DNA of 64,000 bases from Acidimicrobiaceae bacterium. GTDB taxonomy: Bacteria > Actinomycetota > Acidimicrobiia > Acidimicrobiales > UBA8190. The notes under the pieces are model-generated. The model had not been told where the DNA came from and ran no database searches. It saw only the letters and a list, made by a program, of their open reading frames with translations. The DNA lies in NCBI GenBank assembly GCA_003151475.1, contig PLXQ01000036.1, positions 65,257-129,256 of the forward strand. The letters are read 5' to 3'. This document shows positions 14,747 to 23,778 of this stretch, one piece after another. A program made the position numbers and the translations under genes. The first letter of the stretch is position 1. Each line of letters begins with the position of its first letter.

Positions 14747-16288
14747 GTGACAACGACAGTGAGCGCTGGCCCGACCGCCGTGGCGCACGAACGAGCTTGG
14801 CGGCAGCACGCTGCTTTGCCCACCCTGGTGACAGTGGCGGCGCTGGTGGCGATCGTGAGCAGCTTGGGCGCCCCGCTGATCCCTTCGATTGCGCGTTCGG
14901 ACAAGGTCTCGTTGAGCGCGGCGCAATGGCTACTCACGGCGGCGCTGATGACAGGCGCGTTGGCCACGCCGGCCATGGGCCGCCTGGCCGACGGGCCACG
15001 AAAGCGCAGGGTGGTCGAGTTCGCCCTCGTGGTCGTCCTGGCCGGATGCGTGCTCTCGGCCGTGTCGAGCAACTTCGTTGTCCTCGTGCTGGGGCGAGGG
15101 TTGCAAGGAGTCGGTCTTGGACTGTTGCCGGTGACGATGGCGATAGCCAGGAGTCAATTCACTCCTGACAAGGCGGGGCGCGCCATCGCCACCCTGTCCG
15201 TCAGCGCCGCCGTCGGCGCCGGACTGGCGTATCCGATCACGGCGCTGATCGCACAGCTCTTCGACTTCCGTGGTGCTTTCTGGTTCGGGGCGATCACGGT
15301 CGCATTGACTCTTGTTCTGGTTGTGGTCGTACTCCCCAGACAATCGGACGGTCACTCTCGACGGTTCGATTTCGTCGGCATGGCAACCCTCGGCGTGGCC
15401 GTGGTGGGTGTCTCGGTGGTGCTCAGTGAAGGAGGGGAGTGGGGCTGGACGTCGGTTCCCTGCCTCGGCCTCATCGCCCTCTGCGTCGTCGTCGTCGGAC
15501 TGTGGATCGTCCACGAACTCAAGATCACAGACCCCCTAGTCGACGTCCGCCAGGTCCGGAATCGGTCGGTCCTGACGGCCGACGTCTCTGGGTTCCTGAT
15601 CGCAGCCGCCATGTACCTCTTCTTACCCATCATCGTCGAGTTCGTGCAGATCCCGGTCGCGAGTGGTTACGGCTTCGGCACCTCGATCCTTGTCTCGGGA
15701 CTGGTGTTTGTGCCGCTGTCCATCGGGTCATTTGCGGCCAGTCGCTGCTTGGTCGCCTACGACCGTCACTTCGGCGTCAGGAGCTTGATCCCTTTCGGCT
15801 CCTTGATGTTCGCGTTGGCGACATTGTTCTTCGCTCTGGAACACAGGGCTCTCTGGGAGGCCTTTGTCGCCGCTGGAATCGCGGGAATTGGGATCGGCTT
15901 CACCTTTGCGGCGATGCCCGGCTTCATCGTCCGCGCCGTCCCGCCCAGTGAGACCGGAAGCGCCATGGGCTTTTACCAGGTTCTGCGCAGCACCGGTCTG
16001 TCCGTGGGGAGTGCTCTCGCCGCGGCGATGCTCAGGGCGTACACCCACGGCGGTCACACCTTCCCCTCTTTCGAGGGCTTTCGGGTCACGCTGATCGTCG
16101 CCACCGCCCTGTGCGTGATGACCGCCCTCCTGAGCTACCTGCTGCCGGGCAATGCGAGAGGACGACCGCCCCAACCGACCGAGAAAGTAGAGAGGATGAT
16201 GGAAGACGACGCAGAGGTCGAAGGTGTCGGCCTTATGTTGGCCGGTGAGTCCTTCGAGGACACCGATCCAGAGGCGCAAGGGACATGA
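14747..16288 (+). CDS. MFS drug/solute exporter (DHA2-like)
   Basis: The 513-residue protein is a multi-span transporter with about 14 predicted helices, as in the DHA2 drug:H+ antiporter family. Motif A-like sequence follows helix 2 (MGRLADGPRKR), LGRGLQGVGLGLLP resembles motif B, and SAAVGAGLAYPITALI resembles motif C. It ends in an acidic cytoplasmic tail (MEDDAEVEGVG). GTG 14747 is chosen because GGAGG lies just upstream. The stop overlaps the start of the TetR gene by four bases (ATGA), so the pair is coupled, and an inverted repeat precedes it. The exported compound is unknown. Confidence 0.85.
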   Translation: MTTTVSAGPTAVAHERAWRQHAALPTLVTVAALVAIVSSLGAPLIPSIARSDKVSLSAAQWLLTAALMTGALATPAMGRLADGPRKRRVVEFALVVVLAGCVLSAVSSNFVVLVLGRGLQGVGLGLLPVTMAIARSQFTPDKAGRAIATLSVSAAVGAGLAYPITALIAQLFDFRGAFWFGAITVALTLVLVVVVLPRQSDGHSRRFDFVGMATLGVAVVGVSVVLSEGGEWGWTSVPCLGLIALCVVVVGLWIVHELKITDPLVDVRQVRNRSVLTADVSGFLIAAAMYLFLPIIVEFVQIPVASGYGFGTSILVSGLVFVPLSIGSFAASRCLVAYDRHFGVRSLIPFGSLMFALATLFFALEHRALWEAFVAAGIAGIGIGFTFAAMPGFIVRAVPPSETGSAMGFYQVLRSTGLSVGSALAAAMLRAYTHGGHTFPSFEGFRVTLIVATALCVMTALLSYLLPGNARGRPPQPTEKVERMMEDDAEVEGVGLMLAGESFEDTDPEAQGT

Positions 16289-16878
16289 CGCCGCGCCTTT
16301 CGGCCCCACGGACCAGCCCACAAACGAAACCTCGTCGACCGAGGAACGCCGTCGTCAGCAAGCAGGCGTTGCTCAAGGCGGCCCAGTCACTGTTCGGTCA
16401 GCGGGGCTTCGAGGGCACAACCATCCGTGACATCGGGGAAAGCGCCGGTGTCGACCCTGCTCTGATCGCCCGCTACTTCGGGAGCAAAGCCGAACTCTAT
16501 ATCGCGGCCGTTGTCGCCGAGGCCCAAGTCGACCATTCCTCCTCGGACTTCGAGGGTTTGGAGGATATGACGGCGGCCATGGTTGGCCGCATAGACGAGC
16601 AAGGACTCGGACCGGTGACACAAGCGCTTATTCGCTCCGATACCCGCAACGAGATTCGCCAGGCTGCGCAAGCACACATGGCCCGCCGCATGGTGGCGCC
16701 GATGGTTGCCGATATGACCCGCCGGGGCGTCGACGCCCCGCGCCTTCGATCCGAGATCGTTGTTTCCGCCCTCATCGGCATCAACCTGGGACGCGCACTC
16801 GGGTGGTTCGACGAGTTGAAGACCGTGCCCAAAGAGCGACTTGTGGACCTGGTCACCGCTCTTCTCGATGCGAGCTGA
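16285..16878 (+). CDS. TetR-family repressor of the adjacent exporter
   Basis: The 197-residue protein has an N-terminal TetR helix-turn-helix (about residues 25-70: ALLKAAQSLFGQRGFEGTT and IGESAGVDPALIARYFGSK) and a C-terminal ligand-binding domain of TetR_C type with LIGINLGRAL. It probably represses the MFS gene and itself through the inverted repeat at 14706-14727 and is released by a transported ligand. The ATGA overlap with the exporter ensures co-expression. Confidence 0.9.
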   Translation: MTPRLSAPRTSPQTKPRRPRNAVVSKQALLKAAQSLFGQRGFEGTTIRDIGESAGVDPALIARYFGSKAELYIAAVVAEAQVDHSSSDFEGLEDMTAAMVGRIDEQGLGPVTQALIRSDTRNEIRQAAQAHMARRMVAPMVADMTRRGVDAPRLRSEIVVSALIGINLGRALGWFDELKTVPKERLVDLVTALLDAS

Positions 16879-16893
16879 ATCCGGCCCCCGGAT
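16879..16893. terminator. Short GC hairpin between convergent genes
   Basis: ATCCGG-CCC-CCGGAT forms a six-base-pair hairpin overlapping the last bases of the TetR stop region. A further GC-rich inverted segment follows to about 16935. There is no U tract, so termination is only suggested by its place between convergent units. Confidence 0.35.
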
Positions 16894-16944
16894 GTCAGTG
16901 ATGATGAGGCCGGAGCCGGGGCGTCCGGACTCCGCCCTTTCGCG

Positions 16945-17775
16945 TCAGGCGCGCAAAAGTCCCGTCCGCGAGATCTTGGTCACCGGCCGGGTCCGTCGCC
17001 ATGCCACCCAACTCCGTCCCGCCGCATAGGAGCACGCGCTGATAGCCCCGACGAAGAACCCGATGGGCAGGTTCGTGGCGAAGGAAAGGGCAACGGCTGC
17101 CCAGACGGTGCCGAGGGCCAGGGCGACGGACAAGCCCATTGCGTGCAGAGGTTTGCTCGTAAACGACCGGGCGGCGGCCGGTGGACCGATAAGGAGGCTG
17201 AAGATGAGCAGGGAGCCGACGACCGGGACGGCCATCGTCGTGGCCAGAGCGATCACCACCAGGAAGGCAAGGTCCATCCGTCGGCCGTTGACGCCACGTG
17301 CTTCGGCGGCATCCGGCATGATCGAAGAGAGCAGCAAGGGGCGGTAGAGGACGAAGACGACGGCGATGCACACCATGCCGATCACGGCCGTCGGGAGGAG
17401 TTCGCTGCCACTGACGCCGAGGACCTCGCCGAAGAGCAAGGAGTAGATCTCGGGCGCGTATTCGGTGGTCATGGACAGAAAGAGCGCCCCCAGCCCGAGC
17501 ATCATGACGATCGCCAGTGCGGTGGCCACGTCCTGGCGGGCCCGGCGTCCCAGCCCCCCGATCGTGAGCGCCCCCAGCAGGGCGAAGACACCGAGCCCCA
17601 CAATGACGTTGACACCGATGAGGCTGGCACCGGCGGCGCCGGCGAAGGCGCCGTTCGGCAGAGCGTGGGCGGCGAAGGCGGAACCCCTCAGTACGGTGAA
17701 AAATCCTACGACGCCGGCCACCACCGCCACGATGGTGGCGGCTTCCCACGCGGTGACCATGAAGCCTGAGAACAT
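16945..17775 (-). CDS. Metal ABC transporter permease (ZnuB/MntB family)
   Basis: The 276-residue membrane protein belongs to the ABC-3 permease family, with about eight helices and typical text such as GSAFAAHALPNGAFAGAAG, ALLIGPPAAAR-like SLLIGPPAAARSF and YRPLLLSSIMPDAAEARGV. It should form half of the channel for zinc or manganese import. Its ATG shares one base with the stop of the upstream permease (TGATG), so translation is coupled. It is the last gene of a four-gene operon read from the Zur-like box at 20.5 kb. Confidence 0.88.
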   Translation of the reverse strand: MFSGFMVTAWEAATIVAVVAGVVGFFTVLRGSAFAAHALPNGAFAGAAGASLIGVNVIVGLGVFALLGALTIGGLGRRARQDVATALAIVMMLGLGALFLSMTTEYAPEIYSLLFGEVLGVSGSELLPTAVIGMVCIAVVFVLYRPLLLSSIMPDAAEARGVNGRRMDLAFLVVIALATTMAVPVVGSLLIFSLLIGPPAAARSFTSKPLHAMGLSVALALGTVWAAVALSFATNLPIGFFVGAISACSYAAGRSWVAWRRTRPVTKISRTGLLRA

Positions 17776-18680
17776 CAGGCTGCCCCTGTGCCGACGGACG
17801 GGTGCCCGTGGCCGTGCGACCGCCCGATGGACATGTGGATGACGAGATAGAAGGCGAAGACCAGGGTGACCACGAAGAAGCTGACAGGCCACCCCCGGTG
17901 TCCCGGCGCCCAGTCGTAGCTGTCATAGGCGAGCAGAATCCCGAGCCAGGTAGCGGCCACACCGGCGGCGGCGGCAATGGCCATGGCCAGCGGGGCTCGT
18001 TTGGTGATCCGGAGTGCCGCCGCCGCAGGTCCGATCAGCAGCGCGGTGGAGAGGATGGCTCCGATCGTCACCGCCGAAAGCGACACGGCGACGGCCAAGG
18101 AAACGAGGTAGCCGATACCGACAAGGCGGACAGGGACGCCGCGGGCAGCCGCCAAGTCAGGACTGAGAGAGCTCAGCAGAAGCGGCCGGTACGAGAGAAG
18201 GACGATCCCGGTGGCCACCACACTGAAGGTGGCGATGACGGGCACCAGAGAGGACGGGAACTCGAAGATTGACCCGAAGAGCACGTTGATGGTGGCGCCG
18301 GTCGTACTGGAGTGCGTGGTGTCCAAGTAGAGGAAGAGCGCGGCGAGCCCGAGGGCGGCACCCAGGACGATCCCGGTGGCCAGGTCGCGTCCGCGGGGTC
18401 GACGGATCCCGATCAATTCCATCGCCCCGGCGGCGATCAGGTTCATGGTCACGAACCCGTAAAGCGGGCTGACCCCCACCAAGAAGGCGGCCGAACCACC
18501 GGCGGTGCCGATATCGGCGAGGGAGTGGCCGGCGAAAGCCTGGCCACGCATGACGGTGAAAGTGCCGACCACGCCAGAGACGATGGCGACGACGCCACCC
18601 ACGATCAATGCCACGTGTACGGGGGAGCTTGAGAAGAACCCGGGCTCGAACACCGGGGCGAGAGATCCGGCCACCGTCAC
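17775..18680 (-). CDS. Metal ABC transporter permease, second subunit
   Basis: The 301-residue ABC-3 permease starts MTVAGSLAPVFEPGFF and carries VMRGQAFAGHSLADIGTAG, YRPLLLSSLSPDLAAARGV and TALLIGPAAAAL. It pairs with the next permease as a heterodimer, like TroC/TroD or MntC/MntD systems. The C-terminus carries a His-rich patch (SHGHGH) that could bind the metal at the cytoplasmic face. It begins three bases after the ATPase stop. Confidence 0.88.
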   Translation of the reverse strand: MTVAGSLAPVFEPGFFSSSPVHVALIVGGVVAIVSGVVGTFTVMRGQAFAGHSLADIGTAGGSAAFLVGVSPLYGFVTMNLIAAGAMELIGIRRPRGRDLATGIVLGAALGLAALFLYLDTTHSSTTGATINVLFGSIFEFPSSLVPVIATFSVVATGIVLLSYRPLLLSSLSPDLAAARGVPVRLVGIGYLVSLAVAVSLSAVTIGAILSTALLIGPAAAALRITKRAPLAMAIAAAAGVAATWLGILLAYDSYDWAPGHRGWPVSFFVVTLVFAFYLVIHMSIGRSHGHGHPSVGTGAA

Positions 18681-18683
18681 GTC

Positions 18684-19511
18684 CTATTCCGCCCGGGAAT
18701 CAGAGTGGTCGTGGTGGGCGGCCGTTTCGCGTCCGGCCACGACGAGGATCCGTTCATTGATCTGCACCACGTCGACGTGGTGGCCGTAGAGCTCGCTCAG
18801 GGCCTCTGTGGTGACCACTTCCTCGGTGGTGCCGCTCGCCACCCGACCGGCGGCGACGTAGATGACGCGATCCATGACCGGCAGCAGCGGATTCATGTCG
18901 TGGGCGGAGATGAGCACGGCGATCTGTTGCTCGCTGGCGATGCGGGCCACCAGCTCCACCACCTCCTGCTCACTGCGGATATCGAGGTTGGCAAGCGGCT
19001 CGTCGAGCAGAAGCAGACGCGGACGGCTGATGAGAGCGTGCGCGATCAGGACCCGCTGCTGCTCGCCACCGGAGAGGATTCCGACCCGGGCGTCGGCAAA
19101 ACTGGTGGCGTCGACCGCATCGATCATCTCGTCGATCAGCACCTTCTGAGCAGTGGACCGGCGCGGCAGCCCGAAACGGTGCCCGTCGAGCCCCAGGGCC
19201 ACGAGATCTCGAGCACGCAAGGGCATGTCCGGATCGAGGAGGATTTTCTGCGGGACATAGCCGATCAGTGGGTTACGGGGTGACCGGGGTCGGCCCCCGA
19301 CCAGGACGCGACCGGACGTGGGTGACTCCAGCCCGAGAATCACCCGGAGCAGTGTCGTCTTGCCGGCGCCGTTCGACCCGATGAGCCCGGTGAACTCACC
19401 CGCCTCGATGCGGAAGTTCACGTCATGGAGGATCTGGCGTCCCGACAACCAGACATTGACTCCCTCCACAGTCAGGATCGGCGGCAGGTCCGCGTCGGCT
19501 TGGAATTCCAT
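18684..19511 (-). CDS. Metal ABC transporter ATP-binding protein
   Basis: The 275-residue ATPase has Walker A GSNGAGKT, a Q-loop in YVPQKI, signature LSGGEQQR, Walker B LLLLDEPL and an H-loop in ISAHD, all intact. ATG 19511 follows the binding-protein stop by two bases, so it is translated as part of that message. The C-terminal tail has a short His/Asp cluster (HHDHSDS), again suggesting metal handling. It drives the two permeases encoded downstream. Confidence 0.9.
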   Translation of the reverse strand: MEFQADADLPPILTVEGVNVWLSGRQILHDVNFRIEAGEFTGLIGSNGAGKTTLLRVILGLESPTSGRVLVGGRPRSPRNPLIGYVPQKILLDPDMPLRARDLVALGLDGHRFGLPRRSTAQKVLIDEMIDAVDATSFADARVGILSGGEQQRVLIAHALISRPRLLLLDEPLANLDIRSEQEVVELVARIASEQQIAVLISAHDMNPLLPVMDRVIYVAAGRVASGTTEEVVTTEALSELYGHHVDVVQINERILVVAGRETAAHHDHSDSRAE

Positions 19512-19513
19512 AG

Positions 19514-20479
19514 CTACAGCTTGACCGTCGAGATCTTGTCGGCCACGGCTTTCTGCAGTGCCTCGACCTCGGCAAGCATCCATGACTGGTAATTGAATCC
19601 GGGGACGGGCATCGTCTCGTACACGCCGATGACGGGGATACCGGCCTTCTTGGCGGCGGTGATGAAGGTCCCGGTGAGCGAGTCGGTCACCTGTTGGTTA
19701 TAGACGAACACCTTCACCTTGTGGTCGGCGAATAGTCCCGTTTGGAGGGTCACGTCCTGGGGTGACGGGTCGACGCCGTTCATGATGTCCGCCTGAAAAC
19801 CGAAGGGTGTCAGGTTGTGGGCGCCTGACGCTTCCAGCATGTAGTCGGCCACGGGCTCGGTCGTCGCCACCGGTGTGTTCGGGTAGGTGGCTTTGAAACG
19901 GGCAATGGCGGCCAACCATGGCTGGAGCGACGCGATGAAGGTCGCCGCATTGGTTTTGAAGTACGAGGCGTTGGTCGGCTGCAGTGTGGCGAAGTCGGCG
20001 GCCAGGGAATTCGCCACCTTGGGCATCGTTTTCGGGTCGTACCAAAGATGTGGATTCGGTGTGCTGTCCGGCAGTCGGAGAAGATTTTGGACGTCGATCA
20101 CCTGCCGCTTCGAGTTCGCCGACGCCGACTCGATCTTCGTCATGAAGGCGTCGTAGCCCACGCCGTTTTGGATGACCAGCTGGGCGGCGCTTACGGCCCG
20201 GGCAACGCCGGGGCTCACCTCGTAGCTGTGCGGATCGGTATTGGGGTTGTTCTCGACCGACGTGACGTTCACATATTTCCCCCCGATCTGCGCAGCCACG
20301 TTCCCGTATTCGTTTTCGGCTGCCACGACACGGATGATCCTGCCGTTCGTCGTTATTCCGTGGCCGGACGAGGTGGAGCTGCAGGCGCCGAGGGCGAGCG
20401 AGCCGATCACGAGCGACGCCCCCGTCAGGCGCCGCCGGCGTGTCGGCGGCTGTCGGGGATCGGTGCTCGGCCGCCTCAT
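19514..20479 (-). CDS. Zinc/manganese-type ABC substrate-binding lipoprotein
   Basis: The 321-residue protein has an Arg-rich start, a lipoprotein signal ending LALGAC, and the ZnuA/TroA cluster A-1 fold. Candidate metal ligands are the His residues of DPHSYEV and NPHLWYD, with an acidic residue late in the chain (VYETMPV). The long His-rich loop of many ZnuA proteins is absent. It opens a four-gene operon (binding protein, ATPase, two permeases). A Zur-like inverted repeat sits 16 bases before its start, which favours zinc as the substrate. Confidence 0.88.
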   Translation of the reverse strand: MRRPSTDPRQPPTRRRRLTGASLVIGSLALGACSSTSSGHGITTNGRIIRVVAAENEYGNVAAQIGGKYVNVTSVENNPNTDPHSYEVSPGVARAVSAAQLVIQNGVGYDAFMTKIESASANSKRQVIDVQNLLRLPDSTPNPHLWYDPKTMPKVANSLAADFATLQPTNASYFKTNAATFIASLQPWLAAIARFKATYPNTPVATTEPVADYMLEASGAHNLTPFGFQADIMNGVDPSPQDVTLQTGLFADHKVKVFVYNQQVTDSLTGTFITAAKKAGIPVIGVYETMPVPGFNYQSWMLAEVEALQKAVADKISTVKL

Positions 20480-20494
20480 GGCGCTAAGTTATAA

Positions 20495-20509
20495 CGAGAA
20501 TGATTCCCG
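20495..20509. promoter_or_regulatory. Zur/Fur-type box upstream of the metal uptake operon
   Basis: CGAGAATGATTCCCG is a near-perfect 15-base inverted repeat (CG-GAAT-n-ATTC-CG, mismatched only at one symmetric pair). Actinobacterial Zur boxes have the form TGAAAATGATTTTCA, with the same AAT-n-ATT core. It lies immediately upstream of the binding-protein gene and should shut the operon when zinc is plentiful. Confidence 0.7.
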
Positions 20510-20642
20510 ATGCAAGTAGCAGACCCCCTACTCTCGCCCGTGATTCGTGGTTGATGGCCTTCCGGGCCTGGTGGCGACCCGCCCTCGACGAGCATGCCCG
20601 ATCACGCTCCAAGCGCAAGGTTCTGAACGAAGCCGCTGAACG

Positions 20643-20789
20643 AGCATGTCGGCCAGTGACGGCAGCTGAGCCTGGATCGCCGCCTCGGGCAAGAACCTGG
20701 CGCTCTTGGGGCAGAAGACCACCACGCTCAGCACGTTCACCGAGACGGCGCCAGCCCCGATGCAGGCGGGGACGTTCACTCTGTCGTAA
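20643..20789 (+). pseudogene. Decayed C-terminal protein module, copy A of three
   Basis: The frame ending at TAA 20787-20789 reads GKNLALLGQKTTTLSTFTET and then APAPMQAGTFTLS, preceded by an in-frame TGA at 20667. The same module recurs at 24640-24866 and 29550-29785. The most similar 84-base core here is 20703-20786. No start codon or upstream domain is recognisable. The parent is probably a secreted or surface protein with a Thr/Ser-rich beta domain; I do not recognise its family. Confidence 0.6.
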
Positions 20790-21025
20790 AGCGAGCAATG
20801 AGGGCCGTGCGAAACGCTCCACCTCTAGCCAGACGCACGTGTTGTCACCCTCTACCTGTTCGTGGAAATGCAAGATCAGCCCGATCCTCTCTGGATGACA
20901 GAGAGATCCTTCCTCGGAATGAACACCCTCGTGCAGACCACTCCGGCCATGACACTCGACGACGTCAAAAAGGGACTGGCCAAGCTCGGCTGAGAAAGTC
21001 CCGTCGAAGCACGAGGAGAGGCCCG

Positions 21026-21649
21026 TTATTCGAGTGGTCCGGGATCCGCCGCTTCGGCTCTGAGCGCGAGCTTGTCGATCCGACCCCTAAGGAACAGTAG
21101 GAGAGCGGCAACGACAAGGACCGCCACGCCGCCGATCACGAGGTCGATGGTGCCCGACAGGCGAGTGAGGGCACTGCCCGCCAGGTAGGACGCAGTTGTA
21201 TAGATCCCCGCCCAGATGATCCCTCCGGAGGCGTTGGCCGGCAAAAATCGGCGCCATCGCATTCGGCTCGTGCCGGCGAGGAACGCCGCGTACGTGCGCA
21301 GGACGGAAACGAACCGGCCGAAGAAAACAACCTTGCGGCCTTGGGTAGCAAAGACGTAGCGGCCGATTTTCAGCCTGCGTTCGTCAAGGCGGACCCAGTG
21401 GCCGTACTTGCGGGCGAGGCGATAGCCGCCCTTGTCCCCGATCCAAAAGCCGATGTTGTCGCCGACGATCGCGGCTGCCGACGCCACCGCGAAAATGGCC
21501 CATGGGGACAGACGGTGGGTATGGCCAGCGTAGGCGCCGGCGACGATGAGAGCGGTCTCGCCAGGGAGGGGGACGCCCAGGCTTTCGGCGCCGACGAGGA
21601 GAAAGACGCTCCAATAGCCATAGGTGTCGATGAGGTGACTGAGGTTCAT
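21026..21649 (-). CDS. DedA-family membrane protein
   Basis: The 207-residue protein is a DedA/SNARE-associated membrane protein. Typical motifs are the re-entrant segment GVPLPGETALIVAGAYAG, the G-FWIGDKGGY region, and FFGRFVSVLRTYAAFLAG with the conserved R-R/T segment. Later helices span about 140-195. DedA proteins are involved in phospholipid (undecaprenyl phosphate or other lipid) flipping and membrane homeostasis. The gene stands alone, ATG at 21649. Confidence 0.88.
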   Translation of the reverse strand: MNLSHLIDTYGYWSVFLLVGAESLGVPLPGETALIVAGAYAGHTHRLSPWAIFAVASAAAIVGDNIGFWIGDKGGYRLARKYGHWVRLDERRLKIGRYVFATQGRKVVFFGRFVSVLRTYAAFLAGTSRMRWRRFLPANASGGIIWAGIYTTASYLAGSALTRLSGTIDLVIGGVAVLVVAALLLFLRGRIDKLALRAEAADPGPLE

Positions 21650-22158
21650 AGGCGATCGGGACAGGTGGTTGGCGTTTCGGGGAGGATGACTTCAGCGCAG
21701 ATCAGTAGGGCGACGGCGAGACCGCCATAACCGGTCGCCGGACTGACAAGGCCGACAGCAACCGAGTTGACGCACAGGACTGCCTCGACGCGACTTCCGC
21801 CTCTCTTCACGACGTCTCGAAAGCGGCTGCGATGTACCGGTCAGTTCAGGCACTGCCGGCCATCGTGCAGCATCCTGCCGCCACTCTCAAGAGGGGCTCC
21901 CTCTGCGTGCCGGAGCGCAATATCTTGGTCACGGTTCCGTGCACCGTTTCTCCAGGTCAGGGGCTCCTTGGGAGACCTTCGATCGAGGTGAATACGCAGT
22001 TGTGACAAGTGTGTAACAGTCGATCGTCAGGATGGTTTGTGGCTGTAGTAACGCGGATAGCGAATCGATCAGTTTCAAGAGTTGGGGCCGAGTCCGGTCA
22101 CACTCAGCACCTGGAGACTGCCAAAGTGAATCGTTGATCAAGCCTGCGTCTGGTCCAG
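21650..22158. other. Spacer without a recognised gene
   Basis: About 510 bases between the DedA gene and the end of the YcaQ-like gene. No frame with credible composition, no repeat and no clear hairpin were found on either strand. Confidence 0.4.
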
Positions 22159-23364
22159 TCACCGAGGCCGGCTGACCCCACCGGCGAGATGCTGCAGGCT
22201 GGGACCGAGCTGGCCGCGGCCGGTGACCTCGATGCGGTCGAGCTCTAGCCAGGTCGCCATCAGCCGCAGCTCTTGCGCTAATTCGGCGACCACCTCACGG
22301 TCGTTCACCCCGGGCTCCGCCCAGGCGCTCTGCACCAGGAGTGCGCGGTTGGCGCGGTCAGCCTTGAGATCGACTCGGCCGACCAGCTCGTCGCCGAGTA
22401 GGAACGGGAGCACGTAGCAGCCGTACTGGCGCTTCGGGGGCGGGGTGTAGATCTCGATCCGGTAGTGGAACCCGAACATTCGCAGGGCCCGGTCGCGGTT
22501 CCAGACGATCGGGTCGAACGGGCTCAACAGGGCGCGAGCGCTGATCCGGCGAGCCAGGCGCGCTCCGGGATGGAGGTACGCCGGTCTGTCCCATTCCCGC
22601 ACGGTGACGGGGAGCAAGCGGCCTTCTTCAACGAGTTCAGTCAACGCCTGCTTGCAAAGGGTCGGCGTAAGTCGGTGGTAGTCGGCGAGATCTTGAAGCG
22701 TCCCGACGCCGTGGTATTTGGCGGCCAACAAGAGAAGCTCCTTTCGGGCCTCGTGCTCGGGCAACGCTGGGCGGGTGAGCACCTCGGCGGGGATCATCCG
22801 CTCAGGGAGGTCGTAAATGCGGGCGAAATCGTGCGGTCGCCGGCGGGCGGTGACGCGACCAAGGTAGAACAACGCCTCCAACGCAATCTTGCCGTCGTCG
22901 TGGTCCCACCAGCTGCCCCTCTTGCCGACCCGTGTCCTGACGTCGCCAGCGACTAACGGGCCTTCATCCACGATGCGCTGGTAGACCTGCTCGATGTAGT
23001 TGCCTTGCTGTTGGACCCGTTGCCGGAAGTGCGGCCACGGATACGGCTCGCGCATCCGCCAGCGGTAGAGGTGGTACTGGTCGGTCGGGATGAGGCTGGC
23101 CTCATGAACGAAGTACTCGAACAGCTCGCCGTCGCGTGTGGCGTCGTCGATCAATGTGCGCGGGTGCGGACCCAGCCGGGCAAACAGCGGCAGTTCCTGG
23201 CTGCGCACCAGCACGTTGACCGAGTCGATCTGGATCAAACCGATGCGGTCGAACACCCGGCGCAAGTGGCGCCGGTCGACGCGCCCGGTCGGGCGTGGGT
23301 CGGAGAAGCCCTGGGAGGCGAGGGCGATGCGCCTCGCCTGGGCGTTGGTGAGGGCAAATGTCAC
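22159..23364 (-). CDS. YcaQ/AlkX-like winged-helix DNA glycosylase
   Basis: The 401-residue protein matches the HTH_42 (YcaQ/AlkZ) family, whose characterised members unhook DNA interstrand crosslinks. The catalytic Q-x-D/Q motif appears as IQIDSVNVLVRSQE near residue 45, which places it with the QxD (YcaQ/AlkX) branch. Winged-helix modules follow, with the family text LFEYFVHEASLIP, SWWDHDDGKIALEALF and LLSPFDPIVWNRDRALRMFGF. Length is normal. It starts at ATG 23364 and is probably monocistronic. Confidence 0.85.
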   Translation of the reverse strand: MTFALTNAQARRIALASQGFSDPRPTGRVDRRHLRRVFDRIGLIQIDSVNVLVRSQELPLFARLGPHPRTLIDDATRDGELFEYFVHEASLIPTDQYHLYRWRMREPYPWPHFRQRVQQQGNYIEQVYQRIVDEGPLVAGDVRTRVGKRGSWWDHDDGKIALEALFYLGRVTARRRPHDFARIYDLPERMIPAEVLTRPALPEHEARKELLLLAAKYHGVGTLQDLADYHRLTPTLCKQALTELVEEGRLLPVTVREWDRPAYLHPGARLARRISARALLSPFDPIVWNRDRALRMFGFHYRIEIYTPPPKRQYGCYVLPFLLGDELVGRVDLKADRANRALLVQSAWAEPGVNDREVVAELAQELRLMATWLELDRIEVTGRGQLGPSLQHLAGGVSRPR

Positions 23365-23372
23365 GAGGCCGG

Positions 23373-23742
23373 CCCCCCTGCGGCCGAGATCGTCACCGAG
23401 CTTCGCTGGCCGTACCGGGGCGATCCGGTTGGGCAGTGTCTTACGCTTGGGGACGACGTCCCCACACCGAAAGGTACGATCGCCGCACGGTGGGCGCAGG
23501 ACCGCGCAACGGGTCGCCTTGCTCTGCTCGTCACCGCCCCGCGAGGCACCAAAGGGACGATTTCGGTACCCGTTCCCAAATCGGGGGCAGCGGTCATTGT
23601 TCGATCAGGCCGATTCGGAGAATCCCGAGAATTCAGTCGAACCCTCACCGCTGCGAGCGGTACGACTTACCTTCCCTTCAGAGCAGCAGGAGGTGTCACG
23701 TATCACGTCGACGTGATCCCTCGAGGGACTTCGAAGTCTTGA
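23373..23742 (+). pseudogene. Tail of a glycoside hydrolase, alpha-L-rhamnosidase-like C-domain
   Basis: The frame ending at TGA 23740-23742 reads GTIAARWAQDRATGRLALLV, TAPRGTKGTISVPVP, then a short beta-rich end (GGVTYHVDVIP). It resembles the C-terminal beta-sandwich of GH78 alpha-L-rhamnosidases and related enzymes. The catalytic part is missing, since the YcaQ-like gene occupies the upstream DNA on the other strand. This is a tail-only remnant; the exact family is uncertain. Confidence 0.5.
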
Positions 23743-23778
23743 ACTCCAATTAGCCGGTGCGATAGGAGTGACATCACT

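Noticed and set aside
20895..20993. A 32-codon plus-strand frame (MTERSFLGMNTLV and DDVKKGLAKLG)
   Set aside because: The composition looks natural and could be a tail remnant, but it has no ribosome site, neighbour or family to support it.
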